Source: Brachybacterium sp. Z12 (GTDB lineage Bacteria > Actinomycetota > Actinomycetes > Actinomycetales > Dermabacteraceae). From it: 64,000 nucleotides of DNA. The translations under genes and the position numbers were made by a program. Positions 18,996 to 29,305 of the stretch are shown piece by piece. Numbering within the stretch: position 1 is the first letter of the stretch; each line of letters opens with the position of its first letter. Below the pieces are notes generated by a model. It searched no databases, was not told where the DNA came from, and saw only the letters and a list, made by a program, of their open reading frames with translations. The DNA is taken from the NCBI RefSeq assembly GCF_014400405.1, contig NZ_CP060496.1:2170001-2234000 (forward strand). Direction: 5' to 3'.

Positions 18996-19286
18996 ATGCT
19001 GAGAATCTTGACATTCGCCGCGATCGCGCTGCTGATCCTGCTGCGGCTGGCGCGCACTCGGTTCGGCGCGCGGCTGCTCGGGATCCCGCAGCGGGTGCTG
19101 GAGATCGTGTTCCTCGTGGCCCTGCTGCTCGCGGGCGTCCTCGCGGTCCTGTTCGAGCAATGGATCCTGCTGGCCGTCGTGGTGGTACTGCTGGTGCTCA
19201 GCCTGATCGAGGAGCTGCGGCGCCGCAAGGATCGCAGCGCGCGTGCCGGGACCGGGCGGTCTTCGCAGCATCCAAGAAGCCGCTGA
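18996..19286 (+). CDS. Small hydrophobic membrane protein (96 aa)
   Basis: It starts at an ATG at 18996 with GAGGAG upstream. Hydrophobic segments fall at about residues 3-17, 36-54 and 57-72 (VFLVALLLAGVLAVLF and ILLAVVVVLLVLSL), followed by a strongly basic C-terminus (RRRKDRSARAG). No domain is recognised. It is a stand-alone gene behind tRNA-Arg. The stop codon overlaps a short tandem repeat. Confidence 0.6.
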   Translation: MLRILTFAAIALLILLRLARTRFGARLLGIPQRVLEIVFLVALLLAGVLAVLFEQWILLAVVVVLLVLSLIEELRRRKDRSARAGTGRSSQHPRSR

Positions 19287-19308
19287 ACCGCTGAACCGCT
19301 GAACCGCT
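19281..19308. repeat. Tandem CGCTGAAC repeat
   Basis: Three and a half copies of the 8-mer CGCTGAAC span the stop codon of the 96-aa membrane protein gene. Copy number could vary by slippage and would alter little beyond the stop. Confidence 0.8.
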
Positions 19309-19365
19309 CGCCCCGAAACGGGCATCGCCATCCCCGTGGGGCGATGAGGGGCGTCGCCGTCGGCC

Positions 19366-19893
19366 TCACAGCTCCCGGCTGTGCAGGGAGGACCCCTCGT
19401 TCCACTTCGCGATCCACTCCGGCAGCTCGAGATGATCGGGCAGCGGGCGCACCAGCTCGAGCACCTCGTCCATCGGCACCGACCCACCCGACTTTCGCAG
19501 GAGACGAGCGCGCACGATCGCATCGGCCACGACCTCTCCGTCACGGCGGAAGACCTGCTCCATGTAGATCCAGCGGTCATCGGATCCGATCACCCGAGAG
19601 GCGAGGTCGAACTTCTCCCACAGCATCAGCGACCTGCGGTAGGTGATGGTCTGCCCTGCGATCACCGGGTACCAGCCCTGCGCAGTGATGCGCTGCCAGA
19701 AACGGGAGCGCAGCATGAGGTCCATCCGGCCCAGATCCATCAGCGTGAGATAGCGGCCGTTGTTCATGTGCCGCATGACGTCCAGGTCGAACGGATTCAC
19801 TCGGAACGTCACGTGCGAGGTGTCCCAGATGCCGAGGCGCCTGCGAAAGCGTACGCGGACCATGAACAGCAGCAGGCGGAAGTAAAGGTTCAC
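19366..19893 (-). CDS. Acyl-CoA thioesterase-like protein (4HBT/THEM6 type)
   Basis: 175 residues with a single hotdog fold: VNLYFRLLLFMV start, FRVNPFDLDVMRHMNNGRYL (the helix region typical of this group) and ITYRRSLMLWEKFDLASRV. The family hydrolyses acyl-CoA or related thioesters; this subgroup (THEM6-like) is poorly characterised. The GTG at 19893 is chosen because GGAGG stands eight bases upstream, although the frame stays open for 17 more codons. It faces the divergent orn gene over about 125 bases. Confidence 0.82.
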   Translation of the reverse strand: MNLYFRLLLFMVRVRFRRRLGIWDTSHVTFRVNPFDLDVMRHMNNGRYLTLMDLGRMDLMLRSRFWQRITAQGWYPVIAGQTITYRRSLMLWEKFDLASRVIGSDDRWIYMEQVFRRDGEVVADAIVRARLLRKSGGSVPMDEVLELVRPLPDHLELPEWIAKWNEGSSLHSREL

Positions 19894-20018
19894 GTCGGAA
19901 TCCTCCAGGAGTGCAGCTTCTCGTCGATGAGTGCAGGTGACCATAGAGTAACTGCCGGACGTCCGGCCCGCCGTCGGCCCGTCGTGCTCATCATGCGTGC
20001 CCGCGCTACTGTTGTGCG

Positions 20019-20670
20019 GTGACCTCCAGTTCCACTCGTGCCATCAATGACCGCATCATCTGGGTCGATTGCGAGATGACCGGCCTCGACAAACAGCGCG
20101 ACGCGCTCGTCGAGATCGCCGTCCTCGTGACCGACGCAGATCTGAACATCCTCGGGGACGGCGTCGACGTCGTCATCAAGCCCCCGGCCGAGTCGCTCGA
20201 GGGCATGGACCCCTTCGTGGTGAACATGCACACCGTCTCCGGCCTGCTTGAGGAGCTCGACGGCGGGATGACGCTCGAGGAGGCGCAGGCGCAGTGCCTG
20301 GAGTACGTGCGCCAGTACTGCCCCGAGCCCGGCAAGGCTCCGCTCGCGGGCAACAGCGTCGGCACGGACCGCGTGTTCCTGGACCGCGACGTCCCCGAGT
20401 TCGCGAGCTGGCTGTCCTATCGCACGATCGACGTCTCGAGCTTCAAGGAGCTCGCCAAGCGCTGGTTCCCACGGGTCTACTACAACATCCCCGCCAAGCA
20501 CGGCGGCCACCGCGCTCTCGCCGACATCCGCGAGTCGATCCAGGAGCTGAAGTACTACCGCGAGGTGCTGCTGGTGGACGCACCCGGCCCCACCACCGCG
20601 CAGGCCCGGGAGGCCTCCCGCCGCCTCGAGCTGCGCGAGGAGACCCCCTCCCCGGCGCCCGCCGCGGTGA
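20019..20670 (+). CDS. orn: Oligoribonuclease (3' end read through into the next gene as written)
   Basis: A DEDDh exonuclease that degrades 2-5-nt RNAs, pGpG and nanoRNA. Motifs: WVDCEMTGLD (Exo I, DxE), the central MDPFVVNMHTVSGLL, NSVGTDRVFL, and HRALADIRESI with the catalytic His/Asp. The normal family end is reached near VLLVDAPGPT. As written the frame continues without a stop into the AGE isomerase. Restoring one C in each of the two C runs at 20644-20652 makes the frame end at TGA 20668-20670, overlapping the GTG of the next gene (GTGA). I annotate that end, giving about 216 residues. Confidence 0.9.
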
Positions 20671-21922
20671 CGCCCGTCGCGCATGTGCCCTGGCTGGACC
20701 GCGCCTCGCACCGCGCCTGGCTCGAGGGGGCGAGCCTGGAGCTGCTCCACTTCGCCTCCGAGTCCCACCGGGAGGACGGCGGCTTCGCCTGGCTCGACGA
20801 GCAGGGCGCACCGGACCTCTCCCGGCCCTCCGAGCTGTGGCTGACCTGCCGGATGACGCACAGCTTCGCGCTCGGCCATCTGCTGGGCCACCCCGATTTC
20901 GGCCGTTTCGCCGACCACGGCCTGGCCTCCCTGCGCGGGGTGTTCCGCGACGAGGTGCACGGCGGCTGGTACTCCTCTGTCGCCGGCGGCCGCGCGGTCG
21001 ACGACTCCAAGCAGGCCTACGCCCACGCCTTCGTGGTGCTCGCCGCCGCATCCGGCCTCGCCGCCGGGCGTCCCGGCGCGAAGGAGCTGCTGGACGAGGC
21101 GCTCGAGGTGCTCGATGAGAAGTTCTTCGACGAGACCGCCGGGATGAGCGTGGACAGCTTCGACCGCGAGTTCGGCGAGTGCGAGCCCTACCGTGGCATC
21201 AACTCCAACATGCACACCGTCGAGGCGCTGCTCGCAGCGGCCGACGTCACCGGACAGCGCCGCTGGCTGGACCGCGCCGTGGGCATCGCCACCCGCGCGA
21301 TCGACGAGTTCGCACGCCTGAACGACTGGGCCCTGCCCGAGCACTACGACGTCGAGTGGAACCCGATGCTGGACTACAACAAGGACCAGCCCGCGCATCA
21401 GTTCCGCCCCTACGGCGCGACCATCGGTCACTGGATCGAGTGGGCACGCCTGGTGCTGCATGCCCGCGCCGCGCTGATCGCGCTCGACGGCGAGGCCCCC
21501 GAGTGGATGCTCGAGGCCGCCATCGCCCTGATGGAGAAGTCTGCCGCGGCCTTCGGTGCCGACGGCGCACCGGGCTGGGTGTACACCGTGGACTGGGACG
21601 GCTCCCCGTGACCACCGAGCGCATGCACTGGGTGGCGGCTGAGGCCGTTGCCGCGGCCGCGGTGATCCACCAGGTCACCGGCGACCGGATCTGGGCCGAG
21701 CGCTACGAGCAGTGGTGGGAGTACATCTCGACCTACCTGCTCGATCCCGAGAACGGTTCGTGGTTCCACGAGCTGGATGCGGACAACGAGCCGCAGGGGA
21801 AGACCTGGCCGGGCAAGCCGGACATCTACCACGCCCTGCAGGCCACGCTCATCCCCCGCCTGCCAGTGACGCCGACGCTCGCCGCCGCGCTGCGCGACGG
21901 GCAGCTCGACCGCACTCTCTGA
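20667..21922 (+). CDS. AGE-family sugar epimerase/isomerase (frame broken near 21607)
   Basis: About 418 residues forming the (alpha/alpha)6 barrel of N-acylglucosamine 2-epimerase / aldose-ketose isomerases. Sequences include HREDGGFAWLDEQG, TCRMTHSFALGHLLG, the Arg/His-containing YRGINSNMHTVEALLA and HWIEWARLVLH, and ERMHWVAAEAVAAAA and WFHELDADN near the end. The pattern is closer to YihS/mannose isomerase-type enzymes than to true N-acetylglucosamine epimerase, an assignment I hold loosely. The break at GGCTCCCCGTGACC is restored by one C (DGSPVTTERMHW). The start GTG 20667 lacks a ribosome-binding site, which fits coupling to orn. A GC hairpin follows. Confidence 0.85.
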
Positions 21923-21929
21923 GTGTGCA

Positions 21930-21955
21930 GGCCCGCCCGCTCAGCGGCGCGGGCC
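21930..21955 (+). terminator. Possible terminator after the AGE isomerase gene
   Basis: GGCCCGC pairs with GCGGGCC with an inner CCGC/GCGG region, eight bases past the stop. The surrounding sequence is GC-rich, so the hairpin is only moderately distinctive. Confidence 0.4.
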
Positions 21956-22043
21956 CTCCTCCGCCGGGGTCGATCACCTTCAGTAGGATCGGCCCCGCCG
22001 GCCCGCGCCCGGGCCGGCCTCGCCAACGAACAGAATGAGGACC

Positions 22044-23024
22044 ATGACTTCGATCCGGATCGGTATCGTCGGCTACGGCAACCTGGGACGCGGCGTCGAG
22101 ATCGCCGTCTCCCTCCAGGAGGACATGGAGCTGGTGGGCGTGTTCACGCGCCGCAAGCCGTCCGCCGTCGCGACCGTGCATGAGCAGACCCCCGTGCATC
22201 CGATGGATGCGCTCGAGGGGATGCAGGACGAGGTCGACGTGCTCGTGCTGTGCGGAGGATCCAAGAGCGACCTCCCCGAGCAGACCCCGCTGCTCGCCGA
22301 ACGGTTCACCGTCGTGGACAGCTTCGACACGCATGCCCGGATCCCCGAGCACTTCGCGAACGTCGACGCCAGCGCACGCAGGGCCGGCACCACGGCGATC
22401 ATCTCCACCGGATGGGATCCCGGCCTGTTCTCGATCAACCGTGTGTACGGGGAGTCGATCCTCCCCTCCGGCTCCACCTACACGTTCTGGGGTCGCGGCC
22501 TGTCGCAGGGCCATTCCGATGCGCTGCGCCGGATCGACGGCGTCGCCGCCGCCGTCCAGTACACGATCCCTCGCCGGAGGCGATCAACCGCGTGCGCGCC
22601 GGTGAGCGGCCCGAGCTGAGCACCCGGGAGAAGCACACGCGCGAGTGCTTCGTGGTGCTCGAGGATGGCGCCGATGCCGAGGCCGTGCGCCACGAGATCG
22701 TGACGATGCCGCACTACTTCGAGCCCTTCGAGACGACGGTGACCTTCCTCAGCGCCGACGAGCTCGCCCGCGATCACCAGAACATGCCGCACGGCGGTTT
22801 CGTGATCCGCTCCGCCGAGTCCTCCCCGGGCACCACCCAGACCATCGAGTACCGCCTGCAGGAGGACTCGAACCCGGAGTTCACCGCGAGCGTGGTCGTC
22901 GCCTACGCCCGTGCCGCGGCACGGATGGCCGCCGATGGTCAGCACGGCGCGAACCCCCTTCGATGTGGCCCCGGGCCTGCTCTCCCCGAAGTCCCCCGAG
23001 CAGCTGCGCGCCGAGCTGCTGTGA
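22044..23024 (+). CDS. ddh: meso-Diaminopimelate D-dehydrogenase (frame broken near 22570 and 22955)
   Basis: About 326 residues. The enzyme reversibly makes meso-diaminopimelate from tetrahydrodipicolinate, NADPH and ammonia, giving a one-step route to lysine and cell-wall DAP. Evidence is the NADP-binding IRIGIVGYGNLGRGVE, VFTRRKP, STGWDPGLFSINRVYGE, WGRGLSQGHSDALRRIDGV and EKHTRECFVVLEDG. One C restores TIPSPEAINRV at the first break; the last 22 residues (FDVAPGLLSPKSPEQLRAELL) need a further shift. The ATG at 22044 has GAGG six bases upstream and is preferred over 22035. It is transcribed alone after the AGE gene. Confidence 0.92.
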
Positions 23025-23243
23025 ACGGGCGCGCTCAGCGCGCTCGCGACGAACGGGGAGCAAGCACCCCCGCTGCACGGCCCGCTCGCTCCCGCCCCCA
23101 CCGCACGTGGGTGGAAGCGGCGCGGCGCCGGCCGCCCCGCGACTGATGCAATGTGTCTCACACCGCCTCGGGCCCCTCTGGGCTGGGAAGTGCCCTGGCG
23201 AACCGGTATATTGTTCTCTCGTTGCGGGTTTCGCCCCGCACAT

Positions 23244-23317
23244 GGTGGTCGTAGCTCAGTTGGTAGAGCTCCTGGTTGTGGTCCAGGCGGTCGCGGGTTC
23301 AAATCCCGTCGATCACC
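23244..23317 (+). tRNA. tRNA-His (GTG)
   Basis: Acceptor GTGGTCG/CGATCAC with the extra G-1 paired to C73, and anticodon stem CCTGG/CCAGG with loop TTGTGGT (anticodon GTG). CCA is encoded right after (23318-23320). Confidence 0.95.
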
Positions 23318-23324
23318 CCAAGAG

Positions 23325-23362
23325 GACGAGGGCCCCGGTGAGTACTCACCGGGGCCCTCGTC
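23325..23362 (+). terminator. Terminator after tRNA-His
   Basis: A perfect 19-bp inverted repeat (GACGAGGGCCCCGGTGAGT and its complement) with a GAGTACTC centre starts five bases after the CCA. Confidence 0.85.
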
Positions 23363-23446
23363 GTGGTGCGCACCTCCGCGGGCACGCGGCCCGAGCGGCC
23401 GCGGACCCCGTCGGCCCGCCTCAGCCGCGCCCGCCGAAGAGCCGCT

Positions 23447-24429
23447 TCAGGCCCCCAGCAGACCGACCGGGGCCTCGATCACCGTCGGCTCGGGAGCCGA
23501 CGGGTCATCGTCCAGGACCAGCAGTGCGGTGCGGGGGATGTTCAGCAGCTCGAGCAGCCGGGCGATCGGATCGCCATCCACGGTCTGCGCGCTGCACAGC
23601 TCGCGCAGCCGGCGCTGCCCCGCCACCGGGCCGAAGGCCGCATCCAGCGCATCGCCGGCCGCGGCACGCTCTGCGGAGTCGTCGATCTGCTCCACCCAGC
23701 CGGTGTTCCACTGGATGAGCTCCATGAGGTCCTCACGGTCCTGGAGGACGGCGCCGGAGCCGCTGCCGCGCCACAGCGAGAGCACCGGGCGGTCCTTCCC
23801 CGACGTGCAGTCGAGATCGAAGGGGTCGGGGCCGAGCTCCGGGATGTCGGGGGAATGCACCGAGAACCAGTCCGCGCCGAGCTCTGTCAGCACCCATCCT
23901 TCGTCATCATGGGCGAACTCCTCGGCGAGGCGTCGGCGCCGCGAGGCATCGCCGCGATCCAGCAGGATCTCCCGGTAGGTGTCGTTCTCCAGCTGGAGCA
24001 GCCCGCCCACCGCCCCGCTGAGGGCCCCGGCGACCTGGGCGAGGATGAAATCCTCCTCCTCCGTCGTCGTCTCCCCGAGCAGGTGCTCCTCAAGAGCGCT
24101 GCGGAACGACTCCACAGCTCCAGGCATTCTGAGGGTCTCCGCGATCACGGCGGGCACGTGTGCAGGAATGCTCCGGTCCTGGGCGTCCCAGGCGAACCTC
24201 TGCTCCGATCCCCCGGAGCGCACGCGCACCACGCGCGGATCCCCGATCTCTCCGAGGAGCACCAGATCCCAGGACTCGGGGAGCACCGCCTCCTCCTCGA
24301 CCCAGGCTGCGGTCCACCCGCTGGGCGCGGTCGGTCCCACGCTCCACATCCGGGCAGGATCATCGGGAACCGGAAGGGGGCGAAGGCGGCGAGGATCTCG
24401 TCCTGCGGGGCCTGGGCGATGAGCAGCAT
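23447..24429 (-). CDS. Hypothetical protein, SUKH/ESX-accessory-like size, no family recognised (frame broken near 24360)
   Basis: About 327 residues from MLLIAQAPQDEILAAFAPF to EAPVGLLGA. Regions: an N-terminal AARM...SGWTAAW part, VVRVRSGGSEQRFAWDAQDR, an acidic helix with HLLGETTTEEEDFI, a regulator-like DEGWVLTELGADWFSVHS, and a C-terminal LARLLELLNIPRTALLVLDD. No signal peptide or membrane segment is seen. The first 20 codons are in a different frame from the rest; one base around 24360 would join them. I cannot assign a function. It is single-copy and convergent with tRNA-His. Confidence 0.6.
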
Positions 24430-24583
24430 GCGCCCATCCTAGAGTTCCCGCTTCCTCCTGGTCGCTGTGGCCCGAGTGAGGCCTCCTCGAACTGCGCCTC
24501 CTTGAACCGAGCGGCCCCACCTCTGGGCACAGCCGCGCTTCAGGGCTACCGTAAGGGGGCCACAGGCAGGTCGGGAGGACGCC

Positions 24584-27104
24584 ATGGCACAGCTGCCGGA
24601 CCGCGCAGACATCGTCGTCATTGGAGCCGGGGTGGTGGGCAACGCCGCCGTCGCCCACCTCGCCGATCTTGGATGGCGCAGCATCGTCCAGATCGACAAG
24701 GGGCCCCTGCCCGATCCGGGCGGCTCCACCGGCCATGCCTCGAACTTCGTCTTCCCGGTGGACCACTCCAAGGAGATCACGGACCTCACGGTCGACTCCC
24801 TGCGCCAGTACGGCGAGCTCGGGGTGCTGACCCTATGCGGCGGCATCGAGGCCGCCCGCAGCGCCGAGCGAATGCAGGAGCTCACCCGGCGCATGAGCTC
24901 GGCCCGGGCCTGGGGCGTCGAGGCTCATCTGATCTCCCCGCGGAGATCCAGGAGCTCGTGCCGTACTGCGACTCGAGCCTGCTCGTCGGCGGTTTCCACA
25001 CCCCGACCGGGGCGATCGTGGACCCGTTGCGCGCCGGAGAGCTCTTCCGCGAGCGGGCCGAGGCCGCTGGCGCGCTCACCACCGTCGCCGAGACCGAGGT
25101 GACCGGGATCGACGTCGCCTCCGGGCGGGTGCGCCGCGTGCTCACCGATCGCGGCGAGATCGAGACCGAGCTCGTGCTCATCGCCTGCGGGGTGTGGAGC
25201 CCGCAGGTCGCGGCGCTCGCCGGGGCCGCGATTCCACTCACCCCGGCCGTGCACCAGATGCTCGACGTGGGCCCGATCCCCGCGCTCGCCGAGACCGAGG
25301 AGTGGGTGAGCTTCCCGTTGCTGCGCGACATGGACAACCTCATGTACGAGCGTCAGCGCGGCGCGGACCTCGAGATCGGCTCCTACGCGCACCGCCCCCT
25401 CCTGCACGATCCGAGCGAGATCCCGCCGGTCGGCGGCCACCCCGGGCAGGCGAGCCCCACCAGCTTCCCCTTCACCGAGGAGGACTTCACCGCCCAGCTG
25501 GCCCATGCCCGCGAGCTCTTCCCGAGCCTGCTCACGGATCCGGAGCCGCCGCGGAAGGCGGCGATCAACGGCCTGCTCTCCCTCACTCCCGACGGCGGCG
25601 CCCTGGTCGGAGAGACACCCGAGGTGGCGGGGCTGTGGTCCGCCGCCGCGGTATGGATCAAGGAAGCGGCCGGAGTGGGGCGCATGGTCGCCGAGCTGCT
25701 CACCGAGGGCAGCAGCGAGATCGACGCGCACGGCTCCGACATCGCCCGCTTCCACCCGTCCCAGCGCACCCGCGAGCACGTGCGCGCACGCGCCGCCGAG
25801 GGCTTCCCGAAGGTGTACGGGATCAGTCATCCGCGCGAGCAGTGGCTCTCGGACCGGCCGCTGCGCACCAGCCCCCTGCACTCCCGCACGACCGCGCTCG
25901 AGGCGGAGCACTACGAGGCGGCCGGCTGGGAGCGTCCCCAGTGGTACGCGTCGAGCACGCCGCTGCTCGAGGAGTTCGCGGACCGCCTTGCCGAGCGCAC
26001 CCACGAGTGGGATTCCCGCTGGTGGTCGCCACTCATCGAAGCCGAGCACCTCGCGATGCGCAAGCGCGTCGCGCTCGTGGACCTCGGCGCCTTCGCGATC
26101 TTCGATGTCTCCGGCCCCGGTGCGCTGCCCTTCCTCGAGCACTTCGCGGTGGCGCGGATCGATGTGCCCGTCGGCCGGGTCGTGTACACCCCGCTGCTCA
26201 CCCCGGCCGGCACCTTCCGCAGCGATCTCACGATCGTGCGGCGCGGCGAGGCGGATTTCCGGGTGATCACGGGCGGCGCCGAGGGCGGCCGGGACCTCGC
26301 GTGGTTGCGAGGCCACCTGCCGGCCGACGGTTCGGTGCAGCTGACGGACTCGTCCTCGGCGGTGACCACGATCGGGGTGTGGGGCCCGCGGGCCCGCGAC
26401 CTCGTCCAGCCTCTCACTACGGAGGATCTCTCCGATGCCGCCTTCGCCTTCGGCACTGCCCGCAACGCGGTGATCGGCGGGGTGCCGGTATCAATGCTGC
26501 GGATCAGCTACGTGGGCGAGCTGGGCTGGGAGCTGCATGTCGCCGCCGAGCTCGCACCGCGGCTGTGGGACCGGCTGTGGGAGGCCGGGCAGGGGCACGG
26601 CGCGATCGCGGCCGGCATAGGTGTGTACGGCACCACGGGCCGGCTCGAGAAGGGCTACCGGCTGATGGGCGCCGAGCTCACCGGGGAATACGATCCCGTC
26701 GAGGCGGATCTGGCCCTGCCGAAGGTCAAGCGGGCGGACTTCGTGGGCAAGGCCGCCTACCTCGCCTCCCGCGAGCGGGGCCCGGCGGCGATGCTGTGCA
26801 CGCTCGCGCTCGCCGGCCCCCGTCGGACCCTGCGGCGGCGCGGTGCCCGGCCGGTGGTGAGCCGGTGCTCTCCACGGACGGCGAGGTCCTCGTCGATGCT
26901 CGCGGCCGGCGCTCCTTCGTGACCTCGGCGGGCCCCGCCCCGTCCCTCGGGCGCTACCTGCTGCTGGCCTACCTCCCTCCTGCGCAGGCGGTGGAGGGCA
27001 CCGCGCTGCAGGTGGAGTACCTCGGGACGCGCCTGCCGGCCGAGGTGCTCACCGTCGGCCGCACCCCGGCGTTCGACCCGGACGATGCCCGGATGAAGGG
27101 CTGA
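24584..27104 (+). CDS. Dimethylglycine/sarcosine-oxidase-like flavoenzyme with THF-binding GcvT domain (frame broken near 24935 and 26815)
   Basis: About 840 residues. Residues 8-40 form a Rossmann FAD motif (IVVIGAGVVGNAAVAHLADLG). GGSTGHASNFVF matches the region of dimethylglycine oxidases whose His carries covalent FAD. A DAO fold runs to PDGGALVGETPEV, then an FAO linker (HPSQRTREHVRARA, FPKVYGISHP). The C-terminal GcvT module (EHLAMRKRVALVDLGAFAIFDVSGP, ISYVGELGWELHV) captures formaldehyde as methylene-THF. The substrate is probably an N-methyl amine (dimethylglycine, sarcosine or similar) and cannot be fixed from sequence. Single-base losses split the frame at two places. The neighbouring IclR, GcvT-like and MetF-like genes form a one-carbon cluster. 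Confidence 0.85.
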
Positions 27105-27131
27105 GCCCGGCTGCGCGCCGGGCGATCCTGC

Positions 27132-27962
27132 TCAGCCCGTCATCTCAGGGCGGTGCCCCAGGCGCCGGGAGATCTCCGCGGCCGCCAGTCGCACCTGCTC
27201 TGCGACCTCAGGCAGCCGGCCTCGATCGAGCCGGTAGGCCGGCCCGGCCGCGGACAGCGCCGCGATGACGCTCCCCTCCGGCCCGCAGATCGCTGCGGCC
27301 ACCGCGTTCAACCCTTCCTCGTACTCCTCCTCGGCCACCGCCCAGCCGTGCGCGGCCGCCTCCTGCAGCTGTGCGCGCAGAGCGTCGGCCTCGACGATCG
27401 TGCGCGGGGTGAAGCGCTCTAGCTCGGCGGCGAGGACCGCCTCGCTCTGGGCGGGCGGCAGGTGTGCCAGCAACATCTTCCCGCTCGAGGTCGCGTGCAG
27501 GACGGTCGCATCGCCCACCCAGTTGTGCAGGGCGACGGTACGGCCACCCTGGGCCTGGTACAGGTTCACTGCCGCACCGGAGCGATAGACGGCGAGGTTC
27601 ACCGTCTCCCCGAGCTGCTCGGCGAGCGCCTCGCAGACCGGACCGCCCACAGCAGTGAGATCCTGCCGGGAACGGGTGGCGGCGGCGAGCCTAAGGATGC
27701 CGATCCCGAGCTGCACCGGCCCTCCCTCGATCCGCCTCTCGACGAGATCATGGGCCTCGAGGGCGGCGACCAGGCGGGAGACCGTGGACTGGTGGACGCC
27801 CAGCTCCTGCGCTATCCGGCCCACCCCGGAGCTCCCGTCGCGCGCGAGGATCTCCATCACCTGCGCCGCCCGGTCCACGGACTGCACGCCGCCTGCCCGG
27901 GTGGCCACGCGCTGTAGCTGCGCTGCTCCGGCGCTCGAACGGATTCCCGTCGTTTTAGTCAT
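27132..27962 (-). CDS. IclR-family transcriptional regulator
   Basis: 276 residues. The N-terminal winged helix contains GVGRIAQELGVHQSTVSRLVAALEAHDLVER; the C-terminal effector domain has NLAVYRSGAAVNLYQAQGGRTV, VLHATSSGKMLLAHLP and AVAEEEYEEGLNAVAA, all typical of IclR. It sits between the flavoenzyme (convergent) and the GcvT-like gene (divergent), so it probably controls the one-carbon cluster in response to a small methylated substrate. A palindromic site lies in the shared 95-base promoter region. Confidence 0.92.
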   Translation of the reverse strand: MTKTTGIRSSAGAAQLQRVATRAGGVQSVDRAAQVMEILARDGSSGVGRIAQELGVHQSTVSRLVAALEAHDLVERRIEGGPVQLGIGILRLAAATRSRQDLTAVGGPVCEALAEQLGETVNLAVYRSGAAVNLYQAQGGRTVALHNWVGDATVLHATSSGKMLLAHLPPAQSEAVLAAELERFTPRTIVEADALRAQLQEAAAHGWAVAEEEYEEGLNAVAAAICGPEGSVIAALSAAGPAYRLDRGRLPEVAEQVRLAAAEISRRLGHRPEMTG

Positions 27963-27979
27963 CGCTCTCCCTCCTGGCT

Positions 27980-27994
27980 ATGCGCAGTTCGCAT
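27980..27994. promoter_or_regulatory. Putative IclR operator
   Basis: ATGCG-CAGTT-CGCAT is a short palindrome in the divergent region between the IclR gene and the GcvT-like gene, 18 bases upstream of the regulator start. A second similar half (TTGCGTA) follows at 27999-28005. Assignment as operator is by position and symmetry only. Confidence 0.45.
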
Positions 27995-28057
27995 GCCATT
28001 GCGTAGAGCGCACCACGATGCCACAGTAGGGTACGGACCCGATTCCTGGAGGCCACG

Positions 28058-29304
28058 ATGACCGTGAACCCGAATCCCCAAGTGCTGCTGTACCCCCGCA
28101 TCCGCAAGTCCCCGTTCTTCTACGCCTCGCGGCGTCACGGGGTCGAGATGTACAGCGTGTACAACCACACCTACCACCCCGGCACTACGGCGACCCCGTC
28201 GCCGAGTACTGGGCGCTGCTGGAGGGCGTCACCCTCTGGGATGTCGGCGTCGAACGGCAGATCGAGATCTCCGGCCCGGACGCCTTCGACTTCACGAACC
28301 TGCTCGTCACCCGTGACCTCTCAAAATGCGCGGTCGGGCAGTGCAAGTACGTGTTCCTCACCGACCAGCACGGCGGAATCCTCAACGACCCGATCCTGCT
28401 GCGCCTCGAGGAGAACCGCTTCTGGCTCTCCCTGGCCGATTCCGACATCCTGCTGTGGGCCCGCGGAGTCGCCACCCACGCCGGGATGGACGTGCGCATC
28501 GAGGAGATCGACGTAGGCCCGGTGCAGGTGCAGGGCCCGAAGTCGTTCGCGCTGATGCGTGACCTGCTGGGCGGCTCGGTGGCGGATATCCGCTACTACT
28601 ACCTGCAGGACTACACCATCGACGGGATCGAGGTGACCGTCTCGCGCACCGGGTACACCGGGGAGATCGGCTACGAGATCTATGTCCACAACGCCTCGCG
28701 GGACGCCGAACGTCTGTGGGACCTGGTGCTCGATGCCGGGAAGCCCCACGGGCTGCGGGTCATCGGACCCTGCCACATCCGGCGCATCGAGGGCGGCATG
28801 CTCGCTCACGGCGCCGACATCACGGTGGACACCACTCCCTTCGAGGTCGGCATGGGCTACGACTGGATGGTGGACCTCGACCAGGAGGCCGACTTCATCG
28901 GCAAGGACGCCCTGCGTCGCATCAAACAGGAGGGCCCAGCCCGGAAGCTGGTGGGCCTGGAACTCGGCGGGGATCCCCTCGGGAGCTACAACGACGGCTC
29001 CATGATCGACGCCTTCCCCGTGCACCATGAGGGTGAGGTGGTCGGCCGCGTCACCTCCGCCTGCTACTCGCCGAGGCTCGAGAAGAACATCGGCCTCGCC
29101 CTGGTCCCGTCCGCGCTCTCTGAGATCGGGACCCGCTTCCTGGTCGACACCGGTGAGCGCCCCGGTGCCCAGAAGCCTTCGGGGAAGGAGCTGGTGGACG
29201 CGGAGGTCGTGCCCAAGCCGTTCATCGATCCGTCGAAGGAGCAGCCCAAGAGCGACGTGACCTCCCTCGGGACGGACTCTGCGCGCAGCGGCACCGGGAC
29301 CTGA
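28058..29304 (+). CDS. GcvT-family THF-dependent methyltransferase/demethylase (frame broken near 28185)
   Basis: About 415 residues of aminomethyltransferase fold: YWALLEGVTLWDVGVERQIEISGP, FTNLLVTRDLSKCAVGQCKYV, VTVSRTGYTGEIGYEIYVH, IRRIEGGMLAHGADIT and a C-terminal RKLVGLELGGDPLGS barrel. The start MTVNPNPQVLLYPRIRKSPF and the VEMYSVYNH stretch differ from true GcvT of the glycine cleavage system and resemble stand-alone demethylases such as DmdA/LigM-type enzymes, so I call it only at family level. One missing base near 28185 restores HYGDPVAEYW. ATG 28058 has GGAGG seven bases upstream. The next gene starts one base after its stop, so they form an operon. Confidence 0.82.
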
Positions 29305-29305
29305 G

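Noticed and set aside
19281..19308. Phase-variation repeat at CGCTGAAC copies
   Set aside because: The repeat spans a stop codon; copy changes would only alter downstream non-coding bases.
19890..21461. 523-codon minus-strand frame across orn and the AGE gene
   Set aside because: No family pattern; conserved motifs are all on the plus strand.
24215..24460. Riboswitch in front of the one-carbon flavoenzyme
   Set aside because: I looked for glycine- or THF-type aptamer structure and saw no recognisable conserved core.
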